The notes below the pieces were generated by a model. It was given only the letters and a program-made list of their open reading frames with translations. It was not told the DNA's origin and made no database searches. A stretch of DNA of 16,162 nt, taken from the NCBI GenBank assembly GCA_947628125.1, contig CANQYR010000013.1, positions 1 to 16,162 of the forward strand, given 5' to 3'. Both the position numbers and the translations under genes were made by a program. Source of the DNA: an uncultured Bacilli bacterium. Its GTDB lineage: Bacteria > Bacillota_I > Bacilli_A > RF39 > UBA660. Numbering within the stretch: the stretch's first letter is position 1; every line of letters begins with the position of its first letter. This document shows, in pieces, positions 7,107-13,914 of this stretch.

Positions 7107-7364
7107 ATGAGTACAATAAATATAACCAATGCTCGAGCAAACTTATATCAATTGGTGTCTGATGTTAATGTTGGTTTTAATCCTATTACTATTGTAAATA
7201 ATAAGGGAAAAAATGCTGTATTAATATCTGAAGATGAATGGAAAAATATTGAAGAAACACTATTTTTATCAAGTATTCCAGGTTATGTAGATAATATTAA
7301 TAATATAAGAAAAACTGAAAATTGGGAATTAGCAAAAAAATATGAAAAGGATGAAGAATGGTAA
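7107..7364 (+). CDS. yefM: YefM/Phd-family antitoxin
   Basis: An 85-residue protein. The N-terminal half (about 1-55: INITNARANLYQLVSDV, then PITIVNNKGKNAVLISEDEW) is the Phd/YefM DNA-binding fold, with the typical ARANL helix and VLISEDEWKNIEETL segment. The C-terminal 30 residues are charged and probably unfolded until they wrap round the toxin. Known roles are to neutralise the partner ribonuclease and repress the operon. Its last 7 bases overlap the toxin start, so the two are translationally coupled, and an operator-like repeat lies in the promoter. The 16-bp direct repeats on both sides suggest recent acquisition. Symbol given by family; the axe/txe naming would fit as well. Confidence 0.9.
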   Translation: MSTINITNARANLYQLVSDVNVGFNPITIVNNKGKNAVLISEDEWKNIEETLFLSSIPGYVDNINNIRKTENWELAKKYEKDEEW

Positions 7365-7633
7365 ATTTATATACAATCAGGTTTTCTAAACAAGCTGAAA
7401 AAGATAAATTAAAATTAAAAAATTCTAATCTTGATAAAAATTGTAAAAATATATTAAATTTAATGATAAATAATCCTTTTTGCTATCCCCCATCATATGA
7501 AAAATTAACTGGTGAATTATCAGGATTATATTCTAGAAGAATTAATAGATTACATCGAATTGTTTATGAAGTAGATGAAGAAAAAAAAGAGATCCATATT
7601 ATTAGAATGTGGACTCATTATGATAAAGTTTAG
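7358..7633 (+). CDS. yoeB: YoeB/Txe-family mRNA-cleaving toxin
   Basis: A 91-residue protein of the RelE superfamily. Toxins of this type cut mRNA in the ribosomal A site. The YoeB pattern is clear: YEKLTGELSGLYSRRI, then NRLHRIVYEV, then a C-terminal WTHYDKV. Residues matching the E. coli YoeB active site are Glu48 (E46), Arg67 (R65), His87 (H83) and Tyr88 (Y84), all present, so the toxin should be active. It is slightly longer than E. coli YoeB (84 residues), with a Lys-rich N-terminal helix. The start overlaps the antitoxin stop (ATGGTAA). No clear hairpin terminator follows; 38 bases downstream lies the right copy of the direct repeat. Confidence 0.93.
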   Translation: MVNLYTIRFSKQAEKDKLKLKNSNLDKNCKNILNLMINNPFCYPPSYEKLTGELSGLYSRRINRLHRIVYEVDEEKKEIHIIRMWTHYDKV

Positions 7634-7670
7634 TTATTTACTGGGATTATGTTATTATGAATATGTTAAG

Positions 7671-7686
7671 TAAAAAAGGAACATTC
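7671..7686 (+). repeat. Right copy of 16-bp direct repeat flanking the toxin-antitoxin operon
   Basis: TAAAAAAGGAACATTC, identical to 6883-6898 and in the same orientation; the repeat starts are 788 bases apart. The plus-strand frame through this copy continues to a stop at 7740 and could be the tail of a broken small gene. Confidence 0.7.
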
Positions 7687-7784
7687 TTAATTGTGGAAGG
7701 CGTACCCAAAATACCAAATAAGACATTTATTCTCCGTTAGTTTTTTATTGCTAACACATAACTATATTTCCTCTTTTATGACAT

Positions 7785-7820
7785 TAATAATAAAACGACT
7801 TGGTTGGTAAGTCGTTTTAT
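7785..7820 (-). terminator. Intrinsic terminator of the thioester-type surface protein gene
   Basis: A perfect 12-bp inverted repeat ATAAAACGACTT / AAGTCGTTTTAT (7790-7801 and 7809-7820) with a 7-base loop. On the minus strand the 3' arm ends in a T-rich tail. It covers the stop codon. The symmetric A/T ends would also stop transcription coming from the toxin gene on the other strand. Confidence 0.75.
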
Positions 7821-9379
7821 AAATGATACAATTTTCTTTTTTTAATTAATATAGTGCCTATTACTAAAATTAGCATTGTTACTAAACTTAATGGTAAGTA
7901 TAAATTTTTACCTGTTTGAGGATTATCGATTACTTCAATTGTTATTTCATTACTGTTGGTCTTTACGTTATTTAATAAAATACTTGTCTTATTACTTATT
8001 TTGCCATTTTTTACATTATCTTTAACTTTTACAGTTGCTTTAAATGTCTTTTCTTCCAATGGTTTTAAGTCGACAACAAACTCTATTTTATTATCAGAAA
8101 TATTACCATCTGATGCAGAAACTATACTTAATTCGTCAGGTACTTCATCAGTTATCAATATTTGAGTAAGATCATTGTTTTCATTGTTTTTAACTTTAAA
8201 AGTATATTCAAATTCTTCACCGGGATATAAATATTTTTTATTGGCATCTTTTTCTACAGAAACAGATTTTTCATTAGTTTCAATAATTTTGTCAGCATAA
8301 GCAAGATTAAGAGCTTTATTATCATTATTTAAACCAACTAACGTCTGAGCGGTAGTTTTACTGGTTACAGACTCATAGGCAAAAACATCAGCCCGATAGA
8401 CAGTACCATCAATTTTAAGGCTAGTTTTTTCTATGTCTACTTTTTTATTTAATGGGACAATATAATTATTAAAGTAATCCTCTTTTTGATCTTTTAAAGC
8501 TGTTTTTTGAATAAGATTATCATCTTCATATATTTCAACATTTACGTTATCAACATTGTTAACATTTTTTAAGCCTATTAATATTTCTTGCTTATTATTT
8601 GCCCCTATACGGTTTATTTTTTCATCATCAAGGTCTTGTTTTTGGGTTATTAAATAATTATAAATGGCAGTGATGTTGTTTTCTACTTCATCATATTTGC
8701 CTTTTTTATCAGTAAGTTTCCAAAGATTAGCATTTTTTAAAACTGTTTTGGAACTTAGTTCATGAGTATTTGAGTAAATGCTATCAAGACTATCAGGATT
8801 GGTATGAAAAATAATCGCTGTTTGAATTGCTGATACTAGTTCATCTAGGGTAACTGATCTAGTTGGATTTTCATTTTTTGGGGCAGTTAAAAATGTTTCA
8901 TCACCTACTTTTTTTTCAACTAATACTTGTTTATCTTTTAAAATGGTTTTCATTTCTTCTTCACTTATAAAAGGATATGATTGTTGTAATATACCTTTTA
9001 TATATTCTTTAGCATCATCAAGGATAAAGCTTGAATTTTTAAGATCTACTTTTTGGTAGGCTTCCCCTTCTTTTATGTCAACAAATAAGTCAGCACAGTA
9101 AGCTAAAAAATAATTTGAATCTGTAATTTGCCAAGGAACGGTGTATTTTTCATGAAAGCTCCAAGCATTTTTATTATCAACATCTTCTTTATCGGTTATA
9201 ATTGTATATATAGCAGGTATGTAGGCTTTATATTGAATATTATTTTTAGTAAAAGCATAAGAATGCTGGCTACGCATATAATATGTATTACGCCAAGGAA
9301 TGTAGTATAATTCTTCGGCTTTGATATTTTTAGGAACTATAATTAATATTAATAAAATTAAAAGACTTAGTTTTCTCAT
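7817..9379 (-). CDS. NPQTG-anchored surface protein with predicted internal-thioester domain
   Basis: A 520-residue protein. The ATG at 9379 is preferred over the in-frame GTG at 9388: AGGATGTG sits at ribosome-site distance only for the ATG and would touch the GTG. Residues 1-21 are a signal peptide (cleavage near IKAEE). Residues about 25-230 resemble the Cys-Gln thioester (TQXA) domain of Gram-positive adhesins: Cys95 in AYCADL and Gln186 in AIQTAIIFHTNPD stand where the thioester partners are expected. Cys95 is the only cysteine, which argues against a disulfide role. About 320-350 contains the T-x-AQTLVGL strand seen in such adhesins. Residues about 380-482 form a DUF11-like beta-sandwich with isopeptide-domain character. 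NPQTG (486-490), a membrane helix and KKRK follow. Thioester adhesins bind host surfaces covalently. Domain assignment is by motif. Confidence 0.85.
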   Translation of the reverse strand: MRKLSLLILLILIIVPKNIKAEELYYIPWRNTYYMRSQHSYAFTKNNIQYKAYIPAIYTIITDKEDVDNKNAWSFHEKYTVPWQITDSNYFLAYCADLFVDIKEGEAYQKVDLKNSSFILDDAKEYIKGILQQSYPFISEEEMKTILKDKQVLVEKKVGDETFLTAPKNENPTRSVTLDELVSAIQTAIIFHTNPDSLDSIYSNTHELSSKTVLKNANLWKLTDKKGKYDEVENNITAIYNYLITQKQDLDDEKINRIGANNKQEILIGLKNVNNVDNVNVEIYEDDNLIQKTALKDQKEDYFNNYIVPLNKKVDIEKTSLKIDGTVYRADVFAYESVTSKTTAQTLVGLNNDNKALNLAYADKIIETNEKSVSVEKDANKKYLYPGEEFEYTFKVKNNENNDLTQILITDEVPDELSIVSASDGNISDNKIEFVVDLKPLEEKTFKATVKVKDNVKNGKISNKTSILLNNVKTNSNEITIEVIDNPQTGKNLYLPLSLVTMLILVIGTILIKKRKLYHL

Positions 9380-9460
9380 TAGTATCACATCCTATTAAAA
9401 GGATAACAAAATTTGAGTTCTTTTTATATGTTTTATTTTTAGATAAATGTAAATTATGTA

Positions 9461-9496
9461 AATAAAAACGGATTAAGATATAATTTCTAATCCGTT
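9461..9496 (-). terminator. Intrinsic terminator of the pheST operon
   Basis: AACGGATTA / TAATCCGTT (9467-9475 and 9488-9496), a 9-bp stem with a 12-base loop. On the minus strand it is followed by TTTATTT. It overlaps the pheT stop codon and separates the operon from the downstream surface protein gene. Confidence 0.8.
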
Positions 9497-11800
9497 GTTT
9501 TTGATATGATTAATAAACCGCACTTGAAAATTTTCTAATTCTTTTTTAGCCAATGTTTTTTCATAACTACCTATTTCATAAGCAATTGTATAATTTTTGC
9601 TATCTTTATTTAAGAAAACATCTTTATAAGTCCGTTTTAGAATAAGATTTGACTTAAATTCATCTAATATTTTTTCTAAGTCAGCATATTTTATTTCTTT
9701 AGGGGTAGTTATTGTGTAATCTAATGTTACAGTTGGATATTTACTTATGGCTTTAAATTCTGGGGTGATTTTCGGTATTTCTCTAAATTTATCAAAATCA
9801 ATATCAATTGCTACTAGAGATTTTTTCTTCCCAATGTAATTATTTGCTTGACTATTAAACATTAAAATATAGCCAATTAATACTTCATTACACCATATTT
9901 GCTGAGATTTGTCGTGGTAATAGTCGGCCATTTTTCCCGTTTTAAATGTAACTTTTTGATGTTTAAGACTTTTAAATAAAGAAGCGGTTATTTCTTTAGC
10001 TTGCAGAAGTAAGTCTTCCATTTTTTCACTTTTTGCTAACATGACGGCTAAATGACGATTATTTTGATCATTTTTAATAACTGTGCCTATTTCAAATATA
10101 GCTATCTTTTCATAATTTTTAAGGTTTTCTTTGACTATTGGTAGTAAACTTAATGGCAAGTCATCTCTTAAGGTTTTATTTTTGCCGGCACCAATTAGTT
10201 TAACATTTTCTTTTATAATACCTAGTTTATTTAAAGCTTCATCTTCAAACCATAAATAAGAGTGAATTTCATTCATTTTAAATGCTGTTGCTAAATATTT
10301 TTTGGCAAGGTATTCTTCATCCCATATAGTTTCATGAACCTTTGCTTTAGAGGCTAGTTTTAGGGGTTCTTCTTTTATTTTGTCATAGCCATAAATTCTT
10401 ACTAATTCTTCAATTAGATCGGCAGGAATGGTAACATCTTTTGTTGCTCTTACTGTAGGAACAGTAACCAAGTAATCTTCTTTGTTAACTTGAACTTTAA
10501 AGTCTAAAGATTCTAATATATTTTTAACCATTTCATCAGTAAAAGGAATATTGGTATAACGTTTTATTGTTTGTTTAGTTAACGTAATATTAATTGGCTT
10601 TAGAATATGTGGATAAATGTCGGTTAAGTTAGATGCGATTTGCATATCGGGATTTTCCTTTTTTAAAAGATATAATAGTCTTTTAATGGCAAGGTCGCAT
10701 AAATTAGGATCAAGGCTTTTTTCATACCTAGATGATGCTTCCGTTCTAAGGCCAAGTTTGACCGCGGTTTTTCTAACACAGCCCGCATTGAAGTTAGCGC
10801 TTTCAATAAAGATGCTGTTAGTATCAGGTAGTATTTCACTATCTAAGCCTCCCATTACGCCTGCGATGCCAAAGTACTTACTACCATTTGTTATCATTAA
10901 AGTATCGTTATATAATTTTCTTTCTTGTTTGTCTAATGTTGTATAAGTATCGTTTTCTTTAGCTAATTTAACGGTTATATTTTTTACTACTCTTTCATCA
11001 AAGGCGTGCATTGGTTGACCAAGTTCTAACATTAAGTAGTTGGTTAGGTCAACAAATAATGATATAGAACGCATGCCCACATAATTTAAGAAGATTTGCA
11101 TAGATATAGGGGTTTTATTATTAGTTAAGTTTTTAACTTTAATGCCACAGTATCTAGGACATAAATCTTCGTTTAAAATTTTTATGTCTAAGTTAGTTTG
11201 ATTATTTTCTACTTCAAGTAATTCTAAAGGTAATAGCTCATGGCCGGTTATGGCGGCTATTTCTCTTGCTATTCCATAGTGGCCCCATAAGTCGGGACGA
11301 TTGGTTAAGGATTTGTTATCTATTTCAACTATAACATCTTCGATAGGATACAAAGTTTTTATATCGACACCTATAGGTGTGTCATCTGGTAGTTCTATAA
11401 TGCCTTCATGGTCAGTTCCAATTCCTAGTTCATCAAAGGCACACATCATTCCTTCTGATATGTAACCTGCTAATTTACGTTTAGTAATTTTGATGCCACT
11501 TACCATGCCATTTTCTTTAACTAAAACACCAATTAAGCCTTCTTTAACATTAGGCGCGCCACAAACAATATCATAAGTGTTTGTTCCATCACTGACTTTT
11601 AATAATGATAATTTTTTACTTTCAGGATGTTTTTTTACAGATACTATTTTAGCAGTTATTACGTCTTTTAAGTCTTTACCTTTTTCGGTTACTTTTTCAA
11701 CTTCGGCAGTTTTAACGGTAAAAGTATCCCAGACTTTAACAAAGTTGATATCTTCACTATTTTTTATATAACTTTTTAATCTATTACATGAAATTAACAT
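9473..11800 (-). CDS. pheT: Phenylalanyl-tRNA synthetase beta subunit
   Basis: A 775-residue subunit of the alpha2-beta2 enzyme that charges tRNA-Phe; bacterial PheT is usually about 790-800. Domain order is normal. An EMAP-type tRNA-binding OB fold lies at about 40-150 (KHPESKKLSLLKVSDG, IVCGAPNV, EGMMCAFDELG). The B3/B4 editing region lies at about 205-385 (SLTNRPDLWGHYGIAREIAAI just before it; GVMGG within it). The B5 domain is at about 400-475 (RIYGYDKI at its end), then the catalytic-like core, and the FDX-ACB anticodon-recognition domain is at 682-775 (KYPTVTLDYTI). The ATG follows an AGGAGTG ribosome site and lies 10 bases after the pheS stop, so both subunits come from one transcript under T-box control. 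Trp, Cys and Gly residues look intact; no frameshift. Confidence 0.97.
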   Translation of the reverse strand: MLISCNRLKSYIKNSEDINFVKVWDTFTVKTAEVEKVTEKGKDLKDVITAKIVSVKKHPESKKLSLLKVSDGTNTYDIVCGAPNVKEGLIGVLVKENGMVSGIKITKRKLAGYISEGMMCAFDELGIGTDHEGIIELPDDTPIGVDIKTLYPIEDVIVEIDNKSLTNRPDLWGHYGIAREIAAITGHELLPLELLEVENNQTNLDIKILNEDLCPRYCGIKVKNLTNNKTPISMQIFLNYVGMRSISLFVDLTNYLMLELGQPMHAFDERVVKNITVKLAKENDTYTTLDKQERKLYNDTLMITNGSKYFGIAGVMGGLDSEILPDTNSIFIESANFNAGCVRKTAVKLGLRTEASSRYEKSLDPNLCDLAIKRLLYLLKKENPDMQIASNLTDIYPHILKPINITLTKQTIKRYTNIPFTDEMVKNILESLDFKVQVNKEDYLVTVPTVRATKDVTIPADLIEELVRIYGYDKIKEEPLKLASKAKVHETIWDEEYLAKKYLATAFKMNEIHSYLWFEDEALNKLGIIKENVKLIGAGKNKTLRDDLPLSLLPIVKENLKNYEKIAIFEIGTVIKNDQNNRHLAVMLAKSEKMEDLLLQAKEITASLFKSLKHQKVTFKTGKMADYYHDKSQQIWCNEVLIGYILMFNSQANNYIGKKKSLVAIDIDFDKFREIPKITPEFKAISKYPTVTLDYTITTPKEIKYADLEKILDEFKSNLILKRTYKDVFLNKDSKNYTIAYEIGSYEKTLAKKELENFQVRFINHIKNNGLEIIS

Positions 11801-11810
11801 ACCATCACTC

Positions 11811-12818
11811 CTACTCTATTTCGAATTTTTTTAAGGCTCTTAAATCCCCACTATTTAAATAGCGAATGTCATTGATTTTATATTTCATCATTGCTAGTCT
11901 TGTTAGGCCAATGCCAAAGGCAAAACCTGTGTATTTATCAGGATCAATACCACTTTTTTTTAAGACATTAGGATGAACCATACCACCAGGTATTAATTCG
12001 ATCCAACCAGAATTTTTGCAGGTTGGGCAGCCTTTGCCGTTACAAATTAAGCAGCACATGTCCATTTCAAAGCTAGGTTCAGTGAATGGAAAAAAGCCAG
12101 GTCTCACCCGCATTTTAACGTCTTGGTGAAAAACTTCATTTAGTAATTCTTTCATAACGTAGAACATATTTTCAATTTTGATGTCTTTATCGACAACCAT
12201 GCCTTCTAATTGAAAGAAAGTATTTTCATGGGATGCATCTAAGTCTTCATTACGAAAGACTCTTCCTGGTGAGCAAATTCTTAATGGCACGTTGTATTTT
12301 TCCATAGCATGAACTTGGTCACCACTTGTTTGAGTTCTAAGTAGTTTGCCATTATCTAAATAGAAAGTATCTTGCATGTCTCTAGCAGGATGATCTTTGG
12401 GAATGTTTAAGGCTTCAAAGTTGTGGTAATCATCTTCCATTTCTAGTCCTTGTAAAACGGTAAAGCCCATGCGTTTTAAAACTTCAGTTATTTCTTTAGC
12501 TATTAATGTAACAGGATGCAAAGATCCGGTATTTATATTAACAGGCAATGTTTCGTCAAAATCAGTTTCAATGTTGTTATTTAAAGATTCAATTTTAGTT
12601 GTAAATAAGGCTTCCAATTCTTTTTTCTTGCTGTTTAATAAAGGTCCATAAACTTTTTTTTCATCTGTACTCATTTCTTTTAGAGAGCTTAAGAGATTAC
12701 TAAATTCACTTTTTTTGCCAATGTATTTAGCTTTTAAGTTTAGTATTTCGGCTTCTTTGCTTACTGCATCTAGTTCTTTTTTGACTAAAGTAACTAAGTT
12801 TTCCAATTTTTCTTTCAT
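11811..12818 (-). CDS. pheS: Phenylalanyl-tRNA synthetase alpha subunit
   Basis: A 335-residue catalytic subunit, class II synthetase. The ATG at 12818 is chosen: GGAGG lies 6 bases upstream of it, whereas the longer in-frame TTG start (12836) lies upstream of that ribosome site. Residues 1-85 are the N-terminal coiled coil that contacts tRNA. Later motifs are HPARDMQDTFYL, motif 2 FRNEDLDASHENTFFQLEG (189-206), RPGFFPFTEPSFEMD, a Cys-rich strand CCLICNGKGCPTC (255-267), GGMVHPNVLKKSGID, and motif 3 GFAFGIGLTRLAM (298-310). The usual LRTHTSPVQ reads LRTQTSGDQ (160-168), and the usual Glu of GxGxER in motif 3 is Thr. It is the first gene of the pheST operon, with expression set by uncharged tRNA-Phe through the leader upstream. 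Confidence 0.96.
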   Translation of the reverse strand: MKEKLENLVTLVKKELDAVSKEAEILNLKAKYIGKKSEFSNLLSSLKEMSTDEKKVYGPLLNSKKKELEALFTTKIESLNNNIETDFDETLPVNINTGSLHPVTLIAKEITEVLKRMGFTVLQGLEMEDDYHNFEALNIPKDHPARDMQDTFYLDNGKLLRTQTSGDQVHAMEKYNVPLRICSPGRVFRNEDLDASHENTFFQLEGMVVDKDIKIENMFYVMKELLNEVFHQDVKMRVRPGFFPFTEPSFEMDMCCLICNGKGCPTCKNSGWIELIPGGMVHPNVLKKSGIDPDKYTGFAFGIGLTRLAMMKYKINDIRYLNSGDLRALKKFEIE

Positions 12819-12835
12819 AATTTTCCTCCATTTCA

Positions 12836-13043
12836 AATAAAAAGTTCCTAAATTATGGGACGACTTTTGGCCGCGGTACCACCCATATTCTAGGAACTAG
12901 CAACTTTTTCGTTTAAAGCACGATAGACTAACAAACTCCAATGTTGAAATTCATAAAAGGGTTCTTTAGAATTTTTGCAGCTAATAAATTCCTCTCTATA
13001 AAAGAATTTTCCTTTTACTACTTAGACATTTTCTTCGTTCTTA
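12836..13043 (-). promoter_or_regulatory. T-box leader (tRNA-Phe) of pheST
   Basis: The untranslated leader shows the T-box signature TGGGTGGTACCGCGG (complement of 12871-12885), whose bulge pairs with the free 3' end of uncharged tRNA. The specifier is TTC, a Phe codon (complement of 12946-12948), in the usual setting before AACATTGGAG. An AGAGAGG segment and an AGTA-type turn further upstream fit Stem I. The terminator is formed by TAGTTCCTAGAATATGGG and CCCATAATTTAGGAACT (12882-12898 with 12843-12859, two internal mismatches), followed by TTTTTATTT. Uncharged tRNA-Phe would favour the antiterminator and switch pheST on. Confidence 0.95.
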
Positions 13044-13049
13044 AGTTAT

Positions 13050-13078
13050 ATTTTAACATTTAATAGTTAATTTGGCAA
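13050..13078 (-). promoter_or_regulatory. Promoter of the pheST T-box transcript
   Basis: On the minus strand TTGCCA (complement of 13073-13078), a 17-base spacer ending TGT, and TAAAAT (complement of 13050-13055): an extended -10 promoter. The -35 begins directly after the rubrerythrin stop codon. Confidence 0.75.
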
Positions 13079-13618
13079 TTAATAATTTTCAGCTTTTAAT
13101 TCCATGTATGATTTTGGATGTTTACAAACTGGGCATATTTCTAAGGCTTTTTTGCCAACATAAATGTGGCCACAGTTGCGGCAAATCCAAACTTTTTCTT
13201 CGCCTTTTTCAAATACAAGGTGGTTTTCAATGTTATCAACTAATTTTAAGTAACGTTCTTCATGGTGACGTTCAATCTCGCCAACGCTTTCAAATAATTT
13301 GGCTATTTCCATAAAGCCTTCTTCTTTTGCTTCTTTAGCAAATTGTTTATACATGTCAGTCCATTCATAGTTTTCACCATTTGCAGCATCTTTTAAATTG
13401 GTTAATGTATCAGGTATATCACCGTCATGTAAAGTTTTAAACCAAAGTTTAGCATGTTCTTTTTCGTTGTTAGCTGTTTCTTCAAAAATAGCTGCTATTT
13501 GTTCATAACCTTCTTTTTTAGCTTTTGAAGCATAATAAGTATATTTATTGCGGGCTTGGCTTTCACCAGCAAATGCACTCATTAAATTTTGTTCTGTTTT
13601 ACTTCCTTTTAATTCCAT
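13079..13618 (-). CDS. rbr: Rubrerythrin (non-haem di-iron peroxidase)
   Basis: A 179-residue protein that reduces hydrogen peroxide in the cytoplasm of anaerobes. The N-terminal ferritin-like four-helix bundle carries the di-iron ligands: Glu19 (GESQARNKY), Glu52 and His55 (NNEKEHA), Glu96 in AKEAKEEG and the glutamates of GEIERHHEER (114-121). The C-terminal rubredoxin-like domain has CxxC pairs at Cys146/Cys149 and Cys162/Cys165, the electron-accepting iron site. This is the classical rubrerythrin order, and the length is near that of the Desulfovibrio protein (191). An AGAGG ribosome site lies 8 bases before the ATG, and an extended -10 promoter precedes it, so it is probably transcribed alone. 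Its presence suggests an anaerobic, peroxide-exposed habitat. Confidence 0.96.
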   Translation of the reverse strand: MELKGSKTEQNLMSAFAGESQARNKYTYYASKAKKEGYEQIAAIFEETANNEKEHAKLWFKTLHDGDIPDTLTNLKDAANGENYEWTDMYKQFAKEAKEEGFMEIAKLFESVGEIERHHEERYLKLVDNIENHLVFEKGEEKVWICRNCGHIYVGKKALEICPVCKHPKSYMELKAENY

Positions 13619-13640
13619 TATAAATACCTCTTTTCTAATT

Positions 13641-13652
13641 GTTATTTTAACA
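13641..13652 (-). promoter_or_regulatory. Extended -10 promoter of rubrerythrin
   Basis: On the minus strand TGTTAAAAT (TAAAAT is the complement of 13644-13649) lies directly after a run of nine T. No good -35 is visible at 17-18 bases. I see no PerR-like palindrome in the short region. Confidence 0.5.
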
Positions 13653-13674
13653 TAAAAAAAAAGATATTGCTATA

Positions 13675-13914
13675 CTATTGTTGTTTTAATTTTTTAGTTA
13701 GTGTTTCCATTAGATAAGGATCACTTACTTTGACAACGTATGTTTCTAAAGCTTCTATTTCTTCTTTTAGTATAGCAACATCACTGGCAATAGGTTCTTT
13801 ATTTTTTAAACCCATTGCAAGAAAATATTTGTTTCCTTGATGAATAGTTTCGCTTAATATAATATACTCATCATTATTTGATAAGGTTATAATTGTGTTT
13901 GGTTTAATTTTCAT
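13675..13914 (-). CDS. Small DUF1292-like protein
   Basis: A 79-residue protein starting MKIKPNTIITLSNNDEYII. The ATG at 13914 has GAGG 6 bases upstream; the longer in-frame GTG start at 13926 has no such site. The pattern of a short beta strand, the polar turn SNNDEY, a strand, HQGNKYFLAMGL, an acidic or variable loop, and VAILKEE resembles DUF1292 (YrzB-type) proteins of Firmicutes, whose function is unknown. It ends in a Lys-rich helix (LMETLTKKLKQQ). It overlaps the end of the coiled-coil gene by 11 bases, so the two are co-transcribed and probably translationally coupled. The family call is tentative. Confidence 0.75.
   Translation of the reverse strand: MKIKPNTIITLSNNDEYIILSETIHQGNKYFLAMGLKNKEPIASDVAILKEEIEALETYVVKVSDPYLMETLTKKLKQQ

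Noticed and set aside
6421..7816. Prophage or integrative element attached to the tmRNA 3' end
   Set aside because: No integrase or phage genes are present, and the 3' end of tmRNA is not duplicated downstream; only a small repeat-flanked toxin-antitoxin segment can be supported.
10617..10946. Plus-strand 109-residue open frame in pheT
   Set aside because: Antisense of a conserved synthetase, with no start signal or family resemblance.
12819..12836. Longer pheS start (TTG at 12836)
   Set aside because: The GGAGG ribosome site lies inside this extension and serves the ATG at 12818.
13072..13314. Plus-strand 80-residue open frame over rubrerythrin
   Set aside because: Antisense shadow of a well-identified gene; its apparent Cys/His content comes from the complementary strand of the rubredoxin motif.
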